A DNA stretch of 32,074 bases from Streptomyces lonarensis (lineage in GTDB: Bacteria > Actinomycetota > Actinomycetes > Streptomycetales > Streptomycetaceae): positions 1 through 32,074 of the forward strand of contig NZ_JAAVJD010000037.1 of the NCBI RefSeq assembly GCF_012033735.1, given 5' to 3'. Position numbers and translations under genes: made by a program. Under the pieces are notes generated by a model. It made no database searches and was not told where the DNA came from. It was given only the letters and a program-made list of their open reading frames with translations. Of the stretch, positions 23,634 to 31,200 are shown one piece after another. Numbering within the stretch: position 1 is the stretch's first letter; each line of letters begins with the position of its first letter.

Positions 23634-24578
23634 ATGCCCCGCAACCAGGACAGCGCCGTCCCCCCGATCTCCCTCACCTCGGCCGCAGGTATCGACCGCG
23701 GATCGGGGCGCCGCCTGGACGAGGCATGGCTCGGCGCGGCGTGGAGCCACCCCACGACCAGGGTGTTCGTGGTCTGCGAGGGGCAGGCACTGATCGAGGA
23801 CACCGAGGACGGCGGAGCCGACCTCGTGATGACGCCGTCCTTCGACGCGCCCGTGACCGAGGCCCACCGCTACTTCCTGGGCACCGACGCCGACGGTGTC
23901 CGCTACTTCGCCGTCCAGAAGGACTCCCTCCCCGGCCGGCTCGACGCCGCGGCCCGCCCCGCCGGGCTGCGGGAGGCGGCCGTGCTGCTCGGCGAGCGGG
24001 ACTCGGCGCTGCTGGTCCACGCGGTGGCGCTGGAGAACTGGCAGCGGATGCACCGCTTCTGCTCCCGCTGCGGCGAGCGCACCGTGATCGCCGCAGCCGG
24101 CCACATCCGCCGCTGCCCGGCCTGCGGCGCGGAGCACTACCCCCGGACCGACCCGGCCGTCATCATGCTGGTCACCGACGAGGAGGACCGCGCGCTGCTC
24201 GGCCGCCAGGTCCACTGGCCCGCCGGGCGGTTCTCCACGCTGGCCGGGTTCGTCGAACCGGGGGAGTCGATCGAGGAGGCCGTGGTGCGGGAGGTGGCCG
24301 AGGAGGTCGGGGTCCGGGTGGACCGCGTCGAGTACGTCGCCAGCCAGCCGTGGCCCTTCCCGTCCGCGCTGATGCTCGGCTTCCAGGCCCACGCCGGGGG
24401 CGACGGCGCGGTCATCCGCGTCGACGGCGAGGAGATCGCCGAGGCCCGCTGGTTCTCCCGCGAGGACCTGCGGGAAGCGGTCGAGGCCGGCGAGGTCATG
24501 CCGCCGACCAGCGTCTCCATCGCGGCGCGGCTGGTCGAGCAGTGGTACGGCAAGCCGCTGCCGCTGCCCCGGGGCTGA
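23634..24578 (+). CDS. nudC: NAD(+) diphosphatase NudC
   Basis: A 314-residue Nudix hydrolase that splits NAD(H) into NMN(H) and AMP and, in studied bacteria, removes NAD caps from RNA 5' ends. After a divergent N-terminal domain it has a zinc ribbon CSRCGERT plus CPACGAEHYPRTDPAVI. The Nudix box GFVEPGESIEEAVVREVAEEVGV carries the metal-binding Glu residues. The specificity motif SQPWPFPSALMLGF distinguishes NADH pyrophosphatases from other Nudix enzymes. Length is normal for the actinobacterial family. The ATG has no ribosome site and follows a -10 at leaderless distance; it comes 9 bases after the adnB stop. It ends facing mrx1, with a bidirectional hairpin between them. Confidence 0.95.
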   Translation: MPRNQDSAVPPISLTSAAGIDRGSGRRLDEAWLGAAWSHPTTRVFVVCEGQALIEDTEDGGADLVMTPSFDAPVTEAHRYFLGTDADGVRYFAVQKDSLPGRLDAAARPAGLREAAVLLGERDSALLVHAVALENWQRMHRFCSRCGERTVIAAAGHIRRCPACGAEHYPRTDPAVIMLVTDEEDRALLGRQVHWPAGRFSTLAGFVEPGESIEEAVVREVAEEVGVRVDRVEYVASQPWPFPSALMLGFQAHAGGDGAVIRVDGEEIAEARWFSREDLREAVEAGEVMPPTSVSIAARLVEQWYGKPLPLPRG

Positions 24579-24595
24579 CCCGGGCGGCGTCGCCC

Positions 24596-24643
24596 CCCCC
24601 GAGCCCCCGAGCCCCCGAGCCTCAAAGCCCCCGCGCCCCCGCG
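24596..24643. repeat. Short tandem repeats in the nudC-mrx1 gap
   Basis: CCCCCGAG occurs three times head to tail (24596-24619) and CCCCCGCG twice (24628-24643), in non-coding DNA between convergent genes. This is probably slippage-derived and likely to vary between strains. Confidence 0.7.
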
Positions 24644-24712
24644 CCCCGGCCCGCCGGTCCCGAAGGGCGCCCCCCGGGCACCGGACACCGGACCGGTACC
24701 GACGTCGGCACA

Positions 24713-24749
24713 CCCGTGGCCCGACCGCCGAGGGCGGCCGGGCCACGGG
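24713..24749. terminator. Bidirectional terminator between nudC and mrx1
   Basis: CCCGTGGCCCG (24713-24723) pairs with CGGGCCACGGG (24739-24749), and an inner CCGCC-GAG-GGCGG stem closes the loop. It lies between two convergent genes and can serve both strands. Confidence 0.7.
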
Positions 24750-24768
24750 GCGCGCGAGGCGGCGGGGC

Positions 24769-25011
24769 TCAGCTCCCCAGCTTCGCCTTCACCTGCGCCA
24801 GCGACGGGTTGGTCAGCGTCGAGCCGTCGTCGAACAGCAGCGTCGGCACCGTCTGGTTGCCGTTGTTCGCCTTCTCGACCAGCTCGGCGGCGGCCGGGTC
24901 GTGCTCGATGTTGACCTCGGTGTAGGCGATCCCCTCGCGGTCCATGTTCCGCTTGAGCGTGCGGCAGTAGCCGCACCAGGTGGTGCTGTACATCGTCACG
25001 GTGCCCGGCAT
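24769..25011 (-). CDS. mrx1: Mycoredoxin 1, glutaredoxin-like
   Basis: An 80-residue glutaredoxin-fold protein that reduces mycothiol mixed disulfides in the cytoplasm, the actinobacterial counterpart of glutaredoxin. The redox motif is WCGYC (Cys13, Cys16), after the strand TVTMYSTTWC. VPTLLFDDGSTLTNPS carries the cis-proline of the fold, and the NIEHDPAAAELVEKAN helix is typical. The whole protein is the domain. The ATG at 25011 follows GAGGAG at 10 bases and gives the standard length. It is convergent with nudC and divergent from uvrD2; mycobacteria keep the same gene beside uvrD2. Confidence 0.93.
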   Translation of the reverse strand: MPGTVTMYSTTWCGYCRTLKRNMDREGIAYTEVNIEHDPAAAELVEKANNGNQTVPTLLFDDGSTLTNPSLAQVKAKLGS

Positions 25012-25207
25012 CGCGTTGACGCTCCTCGTCTGGTGTCGGTGGGGACGGGACCGCGCGTCGCCCGCGCTGTTCCCGCCCGTCCCCCGGGAGGGGACAGCAC
25101 CCAGGAGAACACGACCGCCCCGACGGCATTCCGCCGCCCGCCGCGCCCCCGCCGCCACCCCGGCTCGGTAGGACGATCGGACCGGGTCTGTGGAAGCGCA
25201 CGACGCG

Positions 25208-25230
25208 GTGTCGTCCCGGCCTGGCAGCAT
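25208..25230 (+). promoter_or_regulatory. Leaderless promoter of uvrD2 with a PafBC-like TGTC element
   Basis: GTGTCGTCC (25208-25216), 8 bases, then CAGCAT (25225-25230). TGTCG sits at the same distance from the -10 as in the adnB promoter. Seven bases separate the -10 from the chosen GTG start at 25238. The match to the TTGTCRGTG consensus is only 5 of 9 and the -10 has C in its first position. Confidence 0.35.
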
Positions 25231-25237
25231 GGAGCGC

Positions 25238-27640
25238 GTGACAGCAGCGACACCCTTCCCGGACAGCCCCCCGCCGGCCGCCGCCCCGGCCGTCCCGGCG
25301 GCCCACGCCGCACGGACACCGGGCGCGCCGGCCATCCCGGAGCCCCCCGCCGACGCCGACGCGGTCCTGGACGGCCTCGACCCCGAGCAGCGGTCGGTCG
25401 CCACCGCCCTCAGCGGGCCCGTGTGCGTCCTCGCCGGGGCCGGGACGGGCAAGACCCGCGCCATCACCCACCGCATCGCCTACGGCGTCCGCTCGGGAGT
25501 GCTGCCCCCGATGAGCGTCCTCGCCGTCACCTTCACCAACCGCGCCGCGGGCGAGATGCGGGGCAGACTGCGGCAGCTCGGCGCCCGCGGGGTCCAGGCC
25601 CGGACCTTCCACTCGGCGGCGCTCAAGCAGCTCCAGTACTTCTGGCCCAAGGCCGTCGGCGGTGACCCGCCGCGCCTGCTGGAACGGAAGGCGCAGTTCG
25701 TCGCCGAGGCCGCGGCGCGCAACCGCATCCGACTGGAACGCGCCGAGCTGCGCGACGTCATCTCCGAGATCGAGTGGGCCAAGGTCACCCAGACCGTTCC
25801 GGAGGACTACCCCGTCGCCGTCGCCAAGTCCGGCCGGGACGCCCCCCGCGACCCGGCCGAGACCGCGCGTGTCTACGCCGGGTACGAGCAGCTCAAGCAG
25901 GACCGCGGGGTGATCGACTTCGACGACGTCCTGCTGCTCACGGTCGGCATCCTCCAGGACCGGCCCGACATCGCGGAGACCGTCCACCGGCAGTACCAGC
26001 ACTTCGTCGTCGACGAGTACCAGGACGTCAGCCCCCTCCAGCAGCGCCTCCTCGAACTCTGGCTCGGCGGCCGGGACTCGCTCTGCGTGGTCGGGGACGC
26101 CAGCCAGACCATCTACTCGTTCACCGGCGCCACCCCCGACCACCTCCTCGACTTCCGCACCCGGCACCCCGACGCCACCCTGGTGCGGCTGGTCCGCGAC
26201 TACCGGTCGACGCCGCAGGTGGTCTCCCTCGCCAACGGCCTGCTCTCGCAGGCCCGCGGCCGGGCCGCCGAGCACCGGCTGGAGCTGGTCTCCCAGCGGC
26301 CCGCCGGGCCCGAGCCCGAGTTCCGCGAGCACACCGACGAACCCGCCGAGGCCGAGGCGACCGCCCAGCAGATCCGCGCACTCCTCGCCTCGGGCGTCCC
26401 CGCCAGCGAGATCGCCGTCCTCTACCGGATCAACGCCCAGTCCGAGATCTACGAGCAGGCACTCACCGACGCCGGCGTGCCCTACCAGCTCAAGGGTGCG
26501 GAGCGGTTCTTCGAACGCCAGGAGATCCGCCAGGCCGGGCTGGCGCTGCGCGGCTCCGCCCGCGCCGCCGGCAACGACGCCGACCTCCCGGACGGCCTCG
26601 GCCTCGGCGAGCAGGTCGGCGCGGTCCTCGCCGGAGTGGGCTGGAACCCGGAGCCGCCCGCCGGCTCCGGCGCGGCCCGCGACCGCTGGGAGTCCCTGCG
26701 GTCGCTGGTGCGTCTCGCCGAGGGCCTCGCCGCCGCGCGCCCCGGAGCCACGCTGGCCGACTTCGTGACGGAGCTGGAGGAGCGCGCCCACGCCCAGCAC
26801 GCGCCGACCGTCGAAGGCGTCACCCTCGCCTCCCTCCACACCGCCAAGGGCCTGGAGTGGGACGCCGTCCACCTCGTCGGGCTCACCGACGGCATGCTGC
26901 CGCTCTCCCACGCCAAGACCCCGGAGCAGATCGAGGAGGAGCGGCGGCTGCTCTACGTGGGGGTCACCCGTGCCCGCAAGCACCTCACCCTCTCCTGGGC
27001 GCTGGCGCGCACCCCCGGCGGCCGGGCCGGGCGGCGGCCCAGCCGCTTCCTCGACGGCCTGCGCCCCGGCTCCAGCAGCCGGAGCACCGCCGGGGGGGCG
27101 GGCAAGGGCTCGGTCGAACGCGGCAGCGGCGGACGGAAGTCCCGGGGGCCGGTCCCGTGCCGGGTCTGCGGGCGCACCCTCACCGACGCGACGGAGATCA
27201 AGCTGCGCCGCTGCACCGACTGCCCCTCGACCATGAACGAGGAACTGTTCGAGCGGCTGCGTGCCTGGCGGGCGGTGCAGGCCAAGGAGCTGGGACGCCC
27301 GGCGTACACCGTCTTCACCGACGTCACGCTGATGGCGATCGCCGAGGAGGAGCCCTCCTCCGCGCGCGACCTCACCCGGATCTCCGGGGTGGGGCCGCAC
27401 AAGCTCCGCCAGTACGGCGCGGACGTCATCGCGCTCTGCGAGGGCCGGGAGCCCGGGGGCCCCGAGGAGGCCGGGTCGGCCGAGGGGGACGCGGAACCGC
27501 CGTCGGACGACCGGGCCACCCGCCGCCGCCCGGTCCGCGCCGAACCCGAGGAGGACCCGGCGGCGGAGGCCCGGATGGCGGCCTTCCTCTCCGACGAGGA
27601 GCCGCCGCCGGAGGAGAGCGACGGGGACGCCTGGCGCTAG
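25238..27640 (+). CDS. uvrD2: ATP-dependent DNA helicase UvrD2
   Basis: An 800-residue SF1A 3'-to-5' helicase of the actinobacterial UvrD2 type, used in DNA repair and replication; it is essential in mycobacteria. Walker A is GAGTGKT (67-73), Walker B VVDEYQD (Asp259, Glu260), motif III VVGDASQTIYSFTGA, motif IV VRDYRST, motif V SLHTAKGLEWDAVHLVG and motif VI RRLLYVGVTRARKHL. A tetracysteine zinc site follows (Cys641, 644, 659, 662: CRVC and CTDC), then an HRDC domain at about 680-745 (KELGRPAYTVFTDVTLMAIAE and ISGVGPHKLRQYG), which separates UvrD2 from UvrD1/PcrA. The acidic tail after about 750 is variable. The start is taken as GTG 25238 (VTAATPF), which is 7 bases from a -10; GTG 25190 is upstream and in frame but would overlap the promoter. 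Confidence 0.93.
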   Translation: MTAATPFPDSPPPAAAPAVPAAHAARTPGAPAIPEPPADADAVLDGLDPEQRSVATALSGPVCVLAGAGTGKTRAITHRIAYGVRSGVLPPMSVLAVTFTNRAAGEMRGRLRQLGARGVQARTFHSAALKQLQYFWPKAVGGDPPRLLERKAQFVAEAAARNRIRLERAELRDVISEIEWAKVTQTVPEDYPVAVAKSGRDAPRDPAETARVYAGYEQLKQDRGVIDFDDVLLLTVGILQDRPDIAETVHRQYQHFVVDEYQDVSPLQQRLLELWLGGRDSLCVVGDASQTIYSFTGATPDHLLDFRTRHPDATLVRLVRDYRSTPQVVSLANGLLSQARGRAAEHRLELVSQRPAGPEPEFREHTDEPAEAEATAQQIRALLASGVPASEIAVLYRINAQSEIYEQALTDAGVPYQLKGAERFFERQEIRQAGLALRGSARAAGNDADLPDGLGLGEQVGAVLAGVGWNPEPPAGSGAARDRWESLRSLVRLAEGLAAARPGATLADFVTELEERAHAQHAPTVEGVTLASLHTAKGLEWDAVHLVGLTDGMLPLSHAKTPEQIEEERRLLYVGVTRARKHLTLSWALARTPGGRAGRRPSRFLDGLRPGSSSRSTAGGAGKGSVERGSGGRKSRGPVPCRVCGRTLTDATEIKLRRCTDCPSTMNEELFERLRAWRAVQAKELGRPAYTVFTDVTLMAIAEEEPSSARDLTRISGVGPHKLRQYGADVIALCEGREPGGPEEAGSAEGDAEPPSDDRATRRRPVRAEPEEDPAAEARMAAFLSDEEPPPEESDGDAWR

Positions 27641-27738
27641 ACGACTCTCCCCCGGAGGGGCAAGGGCGCCATTCCTGCGGGGAGGAAGAGGGCTCGGCGT
27701 GCGACTGGCCGAGGCTCGCAGCGCGGGTGCCAGGCCGG

Positions 27739-27771
27739 CCGAGCGGGTGTCCCGGGGGACGCACGGCTCGG
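27739..27771 (+). terminator. Hairpin downstream of uvrD2
   Basis: Outer stem CCGAGC/GCTCGG (27739-27744 with 27766-27771) and an inner GTCC/GGAC stem around CGGG. It lies about 100 bases past the uvrD2 stop with no U tract. Confidence 0.4.
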
Positions 27772-27945
27772 TGGCGTTCGCCGGTTGCTCGACCAGGTCG
27801 AGCGTCCCGGGCCGGCGCCGCCCGCCGGGCGCCGGCCGTCGCCCCCTCGGGCGCGCCCCGGGCAACGGCGGCGGCGCCGGGGAGGGCTTCCGGACTTTCC
27901 GTCACCGGCTGTCTTGACGCCGTGCCGGAGTGGTCCCACCCTCAC

Positions 27946-27959
27946 TGGGAGCGCTCCCA
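27946..27959. promoter_or_regulatory. CebR-type operator, perfect palindrome
   Basis: TGGGAGCGCTCCCA is a perfect 14-bp palindrome identical to the cello-oligosaccharide repressor (CebR) box known from Streptomyces cellulase and ceb promoters. It lies about 90 bases before the GH9 start, so that gene is probably repressed until cellobiose or cellotriose is present. Confidence 0.88.
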
Positions 27960-28047
27960 AGCGTGTCGTGGAATCCCGCGCCCCCGGTGACCGGCCCCCA
28001 GACCTTGCCGGTTCCACCGGGCCCCCACCGCTGGAAGGAACGAGCCC

Positions 28048-30438
28048 ATGAACCGTCGACTCCGCACGTCGGACGCGTCGCCCCCGCCCCCGCCCCCGCC
28101 CGGAGCCCGCCCGAGACGGTCGCCCGGCCGGATGCGGGCGGTGTTCGGCGTCGCCACCGCCGCCGCCCTCGCCGCCGGAGCGCTGTCCGTGCCGGCCAGC
28201 GGCGCGGAGACCGGGCCCGGGGCCGGTGAGGAGGAGGGGCCCGAGCTGATCGTCAACGGCGACTTCGCCGCCGGAACCCAGGGGTGGTGGTGGACCCCCA
28301 ACACCGAAGGCGTCGTCTCCGAGGGCCGGTTGTGCATCGACATCCCGGGCGGCACCGTCAACCCGTGGGACGCCATCGTCGGGCAGGGCGACATCGAGCT
28401 GGAGGAGGGCGAGAGCTACGCGCTGCGCTACACGGCCAGTTCGAGCGCCCCGACGGTCTCACGGGCCAACGTGATGCTGGCCGAGGAGCCCTACACCAAA
28501 GAACTCGCCACCACCGACGCCGTCGCGGGGGCACCGGTCTCGTTCGAGCACGTCTTCACCGCCGGCGCCGACTACGACGCCGCCCAGTTCTCCGTGGAAC
28601 TGGGCGGCGCGGCGCAGCCGTTCACCTTCTGCCTGGAAGAGGTGTCGCTGCGCGGCGGAGCCGTGCCACCGGTCTACGAGCCCGACACCGGCTCCCCGGT
28701 GCGCGTCAACCAGGTCGGCTACCTGACCCACGGCCCCAAGAGCGGCACCGTCGTCACCGACGCCTCCGAGGCGTTGCGCTGGGTGCTGCGCGACGCCGAC
28801 GGGCGCCGGGCCGCGAGCGGGAAGACCGAACCGTTCGGCACCGACCCGACGTCCGGGCAGCACGTCCACCGGTTCTCCTTCGACGCCGTCCAGCAGGAGG
28901 GCGAGGGGTGGACGGTCACCGTCGACGGCGAGAAGAGCGAGCCGTTCGCCATCGGTGACACGCTCTACTCCGACCTGCGGACCGACGCGCTGGCGTACTA
29001 CTACCACAACCGCAGCGGCATCGAGATCGAGGCGGAGCTCGTCGGCGAGGAGTACGCCCGGCCCGCCGGGCACCTCAACGTCGCGCCCAACAAGGGGGAC
29101 TTCGACGTCCCCTGCCGGCCGGGTGTCTGCGACTACCGGCTCGACGCTCCCGGCGGCTGGTACGACGCGGGGGACCACGGCAAGTACGTCGTCAACGGCG
29201 GCATATCGGTCGCCCAGCTGATGTCCCTGTACGAGCGCACCCTGTGGGCCGACGCCGCCGACGGCGAGGCGCTGGGCGACGGCTCGCTCCGGGTGCCCGA
29301 GCAGGGCAACGGGGTGCCCGACATCCTCGACGAGGCGCGCTGGCAGCTCGACTTCCTGCTCGCCATGCAGGTCCCGGCGGGCGAGGAGCTGGCGGGGATG
29401 GCCCACCACAAGCTGCACGACGCCAACTGGACCGGGCTGCCGTTGCTGCCGCACCGGGACGCCGAGCTCCGGCAGCTGCACGCGCCGTCCACCGCGGCAA
29501 CCCTCAACCTCGCCGCCGCGGGGGCGCAGGCCGCCCGGCTCTTCGAGCCGTACGACCCGGGTTTCGCCGCCGAGGCGCTGACGAGCGCGGTGACCGCGTA
29601 CGAGGCCGCGCTGCGCCACCCCGACCACTATGCGGACCCGAACGACGGCCAGGGCGGCGGCGCCTACAGCGACGACGACGTGACCGACGAGTTCTACTGG
29701 GCCGCCGCCGAACTCTTCGCCACCACCGGGGAGGAGCGCTACCTCGCGGACCTCCGGGACAACCCGCTGCACGGCGACACCGACGCGATCTTCCCCCGCG
29801 GCGGACTCGCCTGGGCGGCCACCGCCGGTCTGGGCGCCATCACGCTGGCCACCGTCGACACCGCGCTCGCCCCCGAGGAGCGGGCCGGGATCACCGCGAC
29901 GCTGCTGGAGGCGGCCGACGGCTATGCCGCCGACTCCGTGTCCGAGGCGTACGGCGTGCCCTTCTCCCAGAACTACGTCTGGGGTTCCAACTCGCAGGTG
30001 CTCAACAACATGGTCGTCCTGGGCGTCGCCCACGACCTGACCGGGGAGGCCCACTACGGCGCCGCGGTGCTGCGCGGGCTGGACTACCTGCTGGGCCGCA
30101 ACCCGCTCAACCAGTCCTACGTCACCGGCTACGGGGAACGGGACTCGCGCAACCAGCACCACCGGCACTGGGCCCGGCAGCTGAACCCCGCGCTGCCCCA
30201 TCCGGCGCCCGGCTCGGTCGCGGGCGGCCCCAACGAGGAGCTGCAGGACCCGATCGCCGCCGATCTGCTGGAGGGCTGCGCGCCCGCGATGTGCTACATC
30301 GACCACATCGAGTCCTACGCCACCAACGAGATCACCATCAACTGGAACGCGCCGCTGGCCTGGGTCGCCTCCTTCGTCGACGACCTCGGTGACGGCGCCG
30401 GGACGGTGAGCACGACCGGTCCCGTCGACCGTTCCTGA
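28048..30438 (+). CDS. Secreted glycoside hydrolase family 9 beta-glucanase (cellulase)
   Basis: A 796-residue exported GH9 enzyme predicted to hydrolyse beta-1,4-glucan by inversion. The N-terminus is long and proline-rich (a run of seven prolines), then a Sec-type signal (VFGVATAAALAAGALSVPASGAE). Residues about 67-205 form a CBM4/9-type jelly-roll (ELIVNGDFAAGTQGWWW). About 222-305 is the Ig-like domain that precedes many GH9 catalytic domains (VRVNQVGYLTHGPKSG). The catalytic domain follows, with GGWYDAGDHGKYVVNGG (Asp373 and Asp376, the base pair), the NQHHRHW histidine region and the second signature ending in NEITINWNAPL (Glu761, the acid). ATG 28048 has AAGGA upstream; ATG 28132 would give a shorter signal peptide but has no ribosome site. 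A CebR operator precedes it. Confidence 0.94.
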   Translation: MNRRLRTSDASPPPPPPPGARPRRSPGRMRAVFGVATAAALAAGALSVPASGAETGPGAGEEEGPELIVNGDFAAGTQGWWWTPNTEGVVSEGRLCIDIPGGTVNPWDAIVGQGDIELEEGESYALRYTASSSAPTVSRANVMLAEEPYTKELATTDAVAGAPVSFEHVFTAGADYDAAQFSVELGGAAQPFTFCLEEVSLRGGAVPPVYEPDTGSPVRVNQVGYLTHGPKSGTVVTDASEALRWVLRDADGRRAASGKTEPFGTDPTSGQHVHRFSFDAVQQEGEGWTVTVDGEKSEPFAIGDTLYSDLRTDALAYYYHNRSGIEIEAELVGEEYARPAGHLNVAPNKGDFDVPCRPGVCDYRLDAPGGWYDAGDHGKYVVNGGISVAQLMSLYERTLWADAADGEALGDGSLRVPEQGNGVPDILDEARWQLDFLLAMQVPAGEELAGMAHHKLHDANWTGLPLLPHRDAELRQLHAPSTAATLNLAAAGAQAARLFEPYDPGFAAEALTSAVTAYEAALRHPDHYADPNDGQGGGAYSDDDVTDEFYWAAAELFATTGEERYLADLRDNPLHGDTDAIFPRGGLAWAATAGLGAITLATVDTALAPEERAGITATLLEAADGYAADSVSEAYGVPFSQNYVWGSNSQVLNNMVVLGVAHDLTGEAHYGAAVLRGLDYLLGRNPLNQSYVTGYGERDSRNQHHRHWARQLNPALPHPAPGSVAGGPNEELQDPIAADLLEGCAPAMCYIDHIESYATNEITINWNAPLAWVASFVDDLGDGAGTVSTTGPVDRS

Positions 30439-30467
30439 CCGCCGGGGCTCACACCCCCGCCGGCCGT

Positions 30468-30501
30468 TCACGCCCCCGCGCCGCCCGGCGCGGGGGCGTG
30501 A
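30468..30501 (+). terminator. 15-bp hairpin terminator after the GH9 gene
   Basis: TCACGCCCCCGCGCC (30468-30482) pairs perfectly with 30487-30501 around the loop GCCC, 30 bases after the GH9 stop. Confidence 0.8.
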
Positions 30502-30690
30502 GCCCGGCGCGCCCGCGGGACGGTCTCCCGCGGTGCCGTGGCAACCGGGTACCGGAAACCTCCCGTCCGTATGGCCCCGCCCGCACGTCGCGTGACCCCC
30601 GACGGGCAGGAAACCGCTGGTCGGGACGGTTCCCGGGCGGAACGCCGGAGCCCGCCGCACCACGGTCCGGGAAGGTCCTGGGAAAACCTC

Positions 30691-30731
30691 GGAAAAATAG
30701 TTTGCGCAGGACCGAGCGATACGCATAGCGT
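30691..30731 (+). promoter_or_regulatory. wblC: wblC promoter with AT-rich box next to the -35
   Basis: TTGCGC (30702-30707) and TAGCGT (30726-30731) are 18 bases apart. GGAAAAATAG (30691-30700) directly precedes the -35. WhiB7/WblC proteins bind region 4 of the principal sigma factor and use their AT-hook to touch an AT-rich patch just upstream of the -35, so this is the expected autoregulated promoter. Transcription should begin near 30738, giving a leader of about 530 bases. Confidence 0.7.
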
Positions 30732-30843
30732 GCTTCACGGCGCCGGAAGAGGCTTTTCCTCACCCGGTTCCGCGCAGTTCCGAACAGCCCGCAGCCACGA
30801 CCGGTTCTCCCGGTCCCGTACGCGCCGAAGGGAGGCGATTCCC

Positions 30844-31164
30844 ATGATCGATTTCATCACCGCCGGTCGTCCCCATGTCGCCTGCCCCAGTGCCGGTACG
30901 TCGGTTGCCGCTGCCGCCCGTGTGGGCGTCGCCGCTGTCTCCGGTGTGCGTGGTGGCCTCGCCCCGGCCTACGCCGTGCGTGAGCGCGCCACAGCCCTGG
31001 CAACGGTCGCCGTCGTGGCCAATGAGCGGCCCGCCGCCCGCAACGGCTTTGCCGTCGCCGGCGCGGTCGCCGCGGCAGACGCCCAGCTGTCCGGACAGCA
31101 GAAGTCCCAGCTCCACCCGATGTGGGCCCTCCGCGGGCTCGATCCCTGGACCGATCCAACCTGA
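30844..31164 (+). CDS. Upstream ORF (leader peptide) of wblC, 106 codons
   Basis: An ORF starting ATGATCGATTTC with an excellent ribosome site (GGGAGG, 8-base spacer), so it is almost certainly translated. The peptide starts MIDFITAGRPHVACPSAGTS, continues with Ala/Val-rich low-complexity sequence and ends MWALRGLDPWTDPT. I know no domain in it. Its probable role is as a ribosome sensor: the last codons (GAT CCC TGG ACC GAT CCA ACC TGA) form arms of the antiterminator that controls wblC, and the stop codon lies in the apical hairpin. GAT (twice) and CCA are uncommon codons in such a genome, so translation may slow there. Streptomyces and mycobacterial wblC/whiB7 leaders are known to contain a regulatory upstream ORF. 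A separate function for the peptide is not excluded. Confidence 0.75.
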   Translation: MIDFITAGRPHVACPSAGTSVAAAARVGVAAVSGVRGGLAPAYAVRERATALATVAVVANERPAARNGFAVAGAVAAADAQLSGQQKSQLHPMWALRGLDPWTDPT

Positions 31165-31200
31165 TTCGTGAGATCAGGTCGGCGCCTCCAGGGCCGCGGA
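31130..31200 (+). promoter_or_regulatory. wblC: Antiterminator structure overlapping the end of the wblC leader ORF
   Basis: Nested helices can form: TCCGCGG (31130-31136) with CCGCGGA (31194-31200); CCCTGGA (31144-31150) with TCCAGGG (31187-31193); CCGA (31151-31154) with TCGG (31179-31182); and CCTGAT (31160-31165) with ATCAGG (31173-31178). The right strand 31187-31200 is fully paired and contains the whole outer 5' arm of the terminator (31191-31199). The two structures are therefore mutually exclusive. Confidence 0.7.

Larger units (their letters stand above)
27641..28047 (+). other. 407-base intergenic region between uvrD2 and the GH9 gene
   Basis: It holds a hairpin about 100 bases after uvrD2 (27739-27771) and a CebR-type operator at 27946-27959. 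TTGACG at 27914 could be a -35, but I find no convincing -10 at the right distance. The short open frames in the region look accidental and no RNA gene is recognised. Confidence 0.6.
30439..30843 (+). other. Non-coding region: GH9 terminator, wblC promoter and start of the wblC leader
   Basis: Beyond the hairpin at 30468-30501 and the promoter at 30691-30731 I see no gene. The stretch 30679-30712 is much richer in A and T than its surroundings. The last 100 bases belong to the wblC 5' leader and end in the GGGAGG ribosome site of the upstream ORF. Confidence 0.6.

Noticed and set aside
24137..27865. 1242-codon minus-strand open frame opposite nudC and uvrD2
   Set aside because: It spans several genes and an intergenic hairpin and has no recognisable motif; it is a GC-bias artefact.
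27914..27919. TTGACG as -35 of the GH9 promoter
   Set aside because: No acceptable -10 lies 16-19 bases downstream, so the promoter was not annotated.
27699..28047. Small open frames in the uvrD2-GH9 gap
   Set aside because: No ribosome sites, no domain, and they overlap the hairpin and CebR operator.
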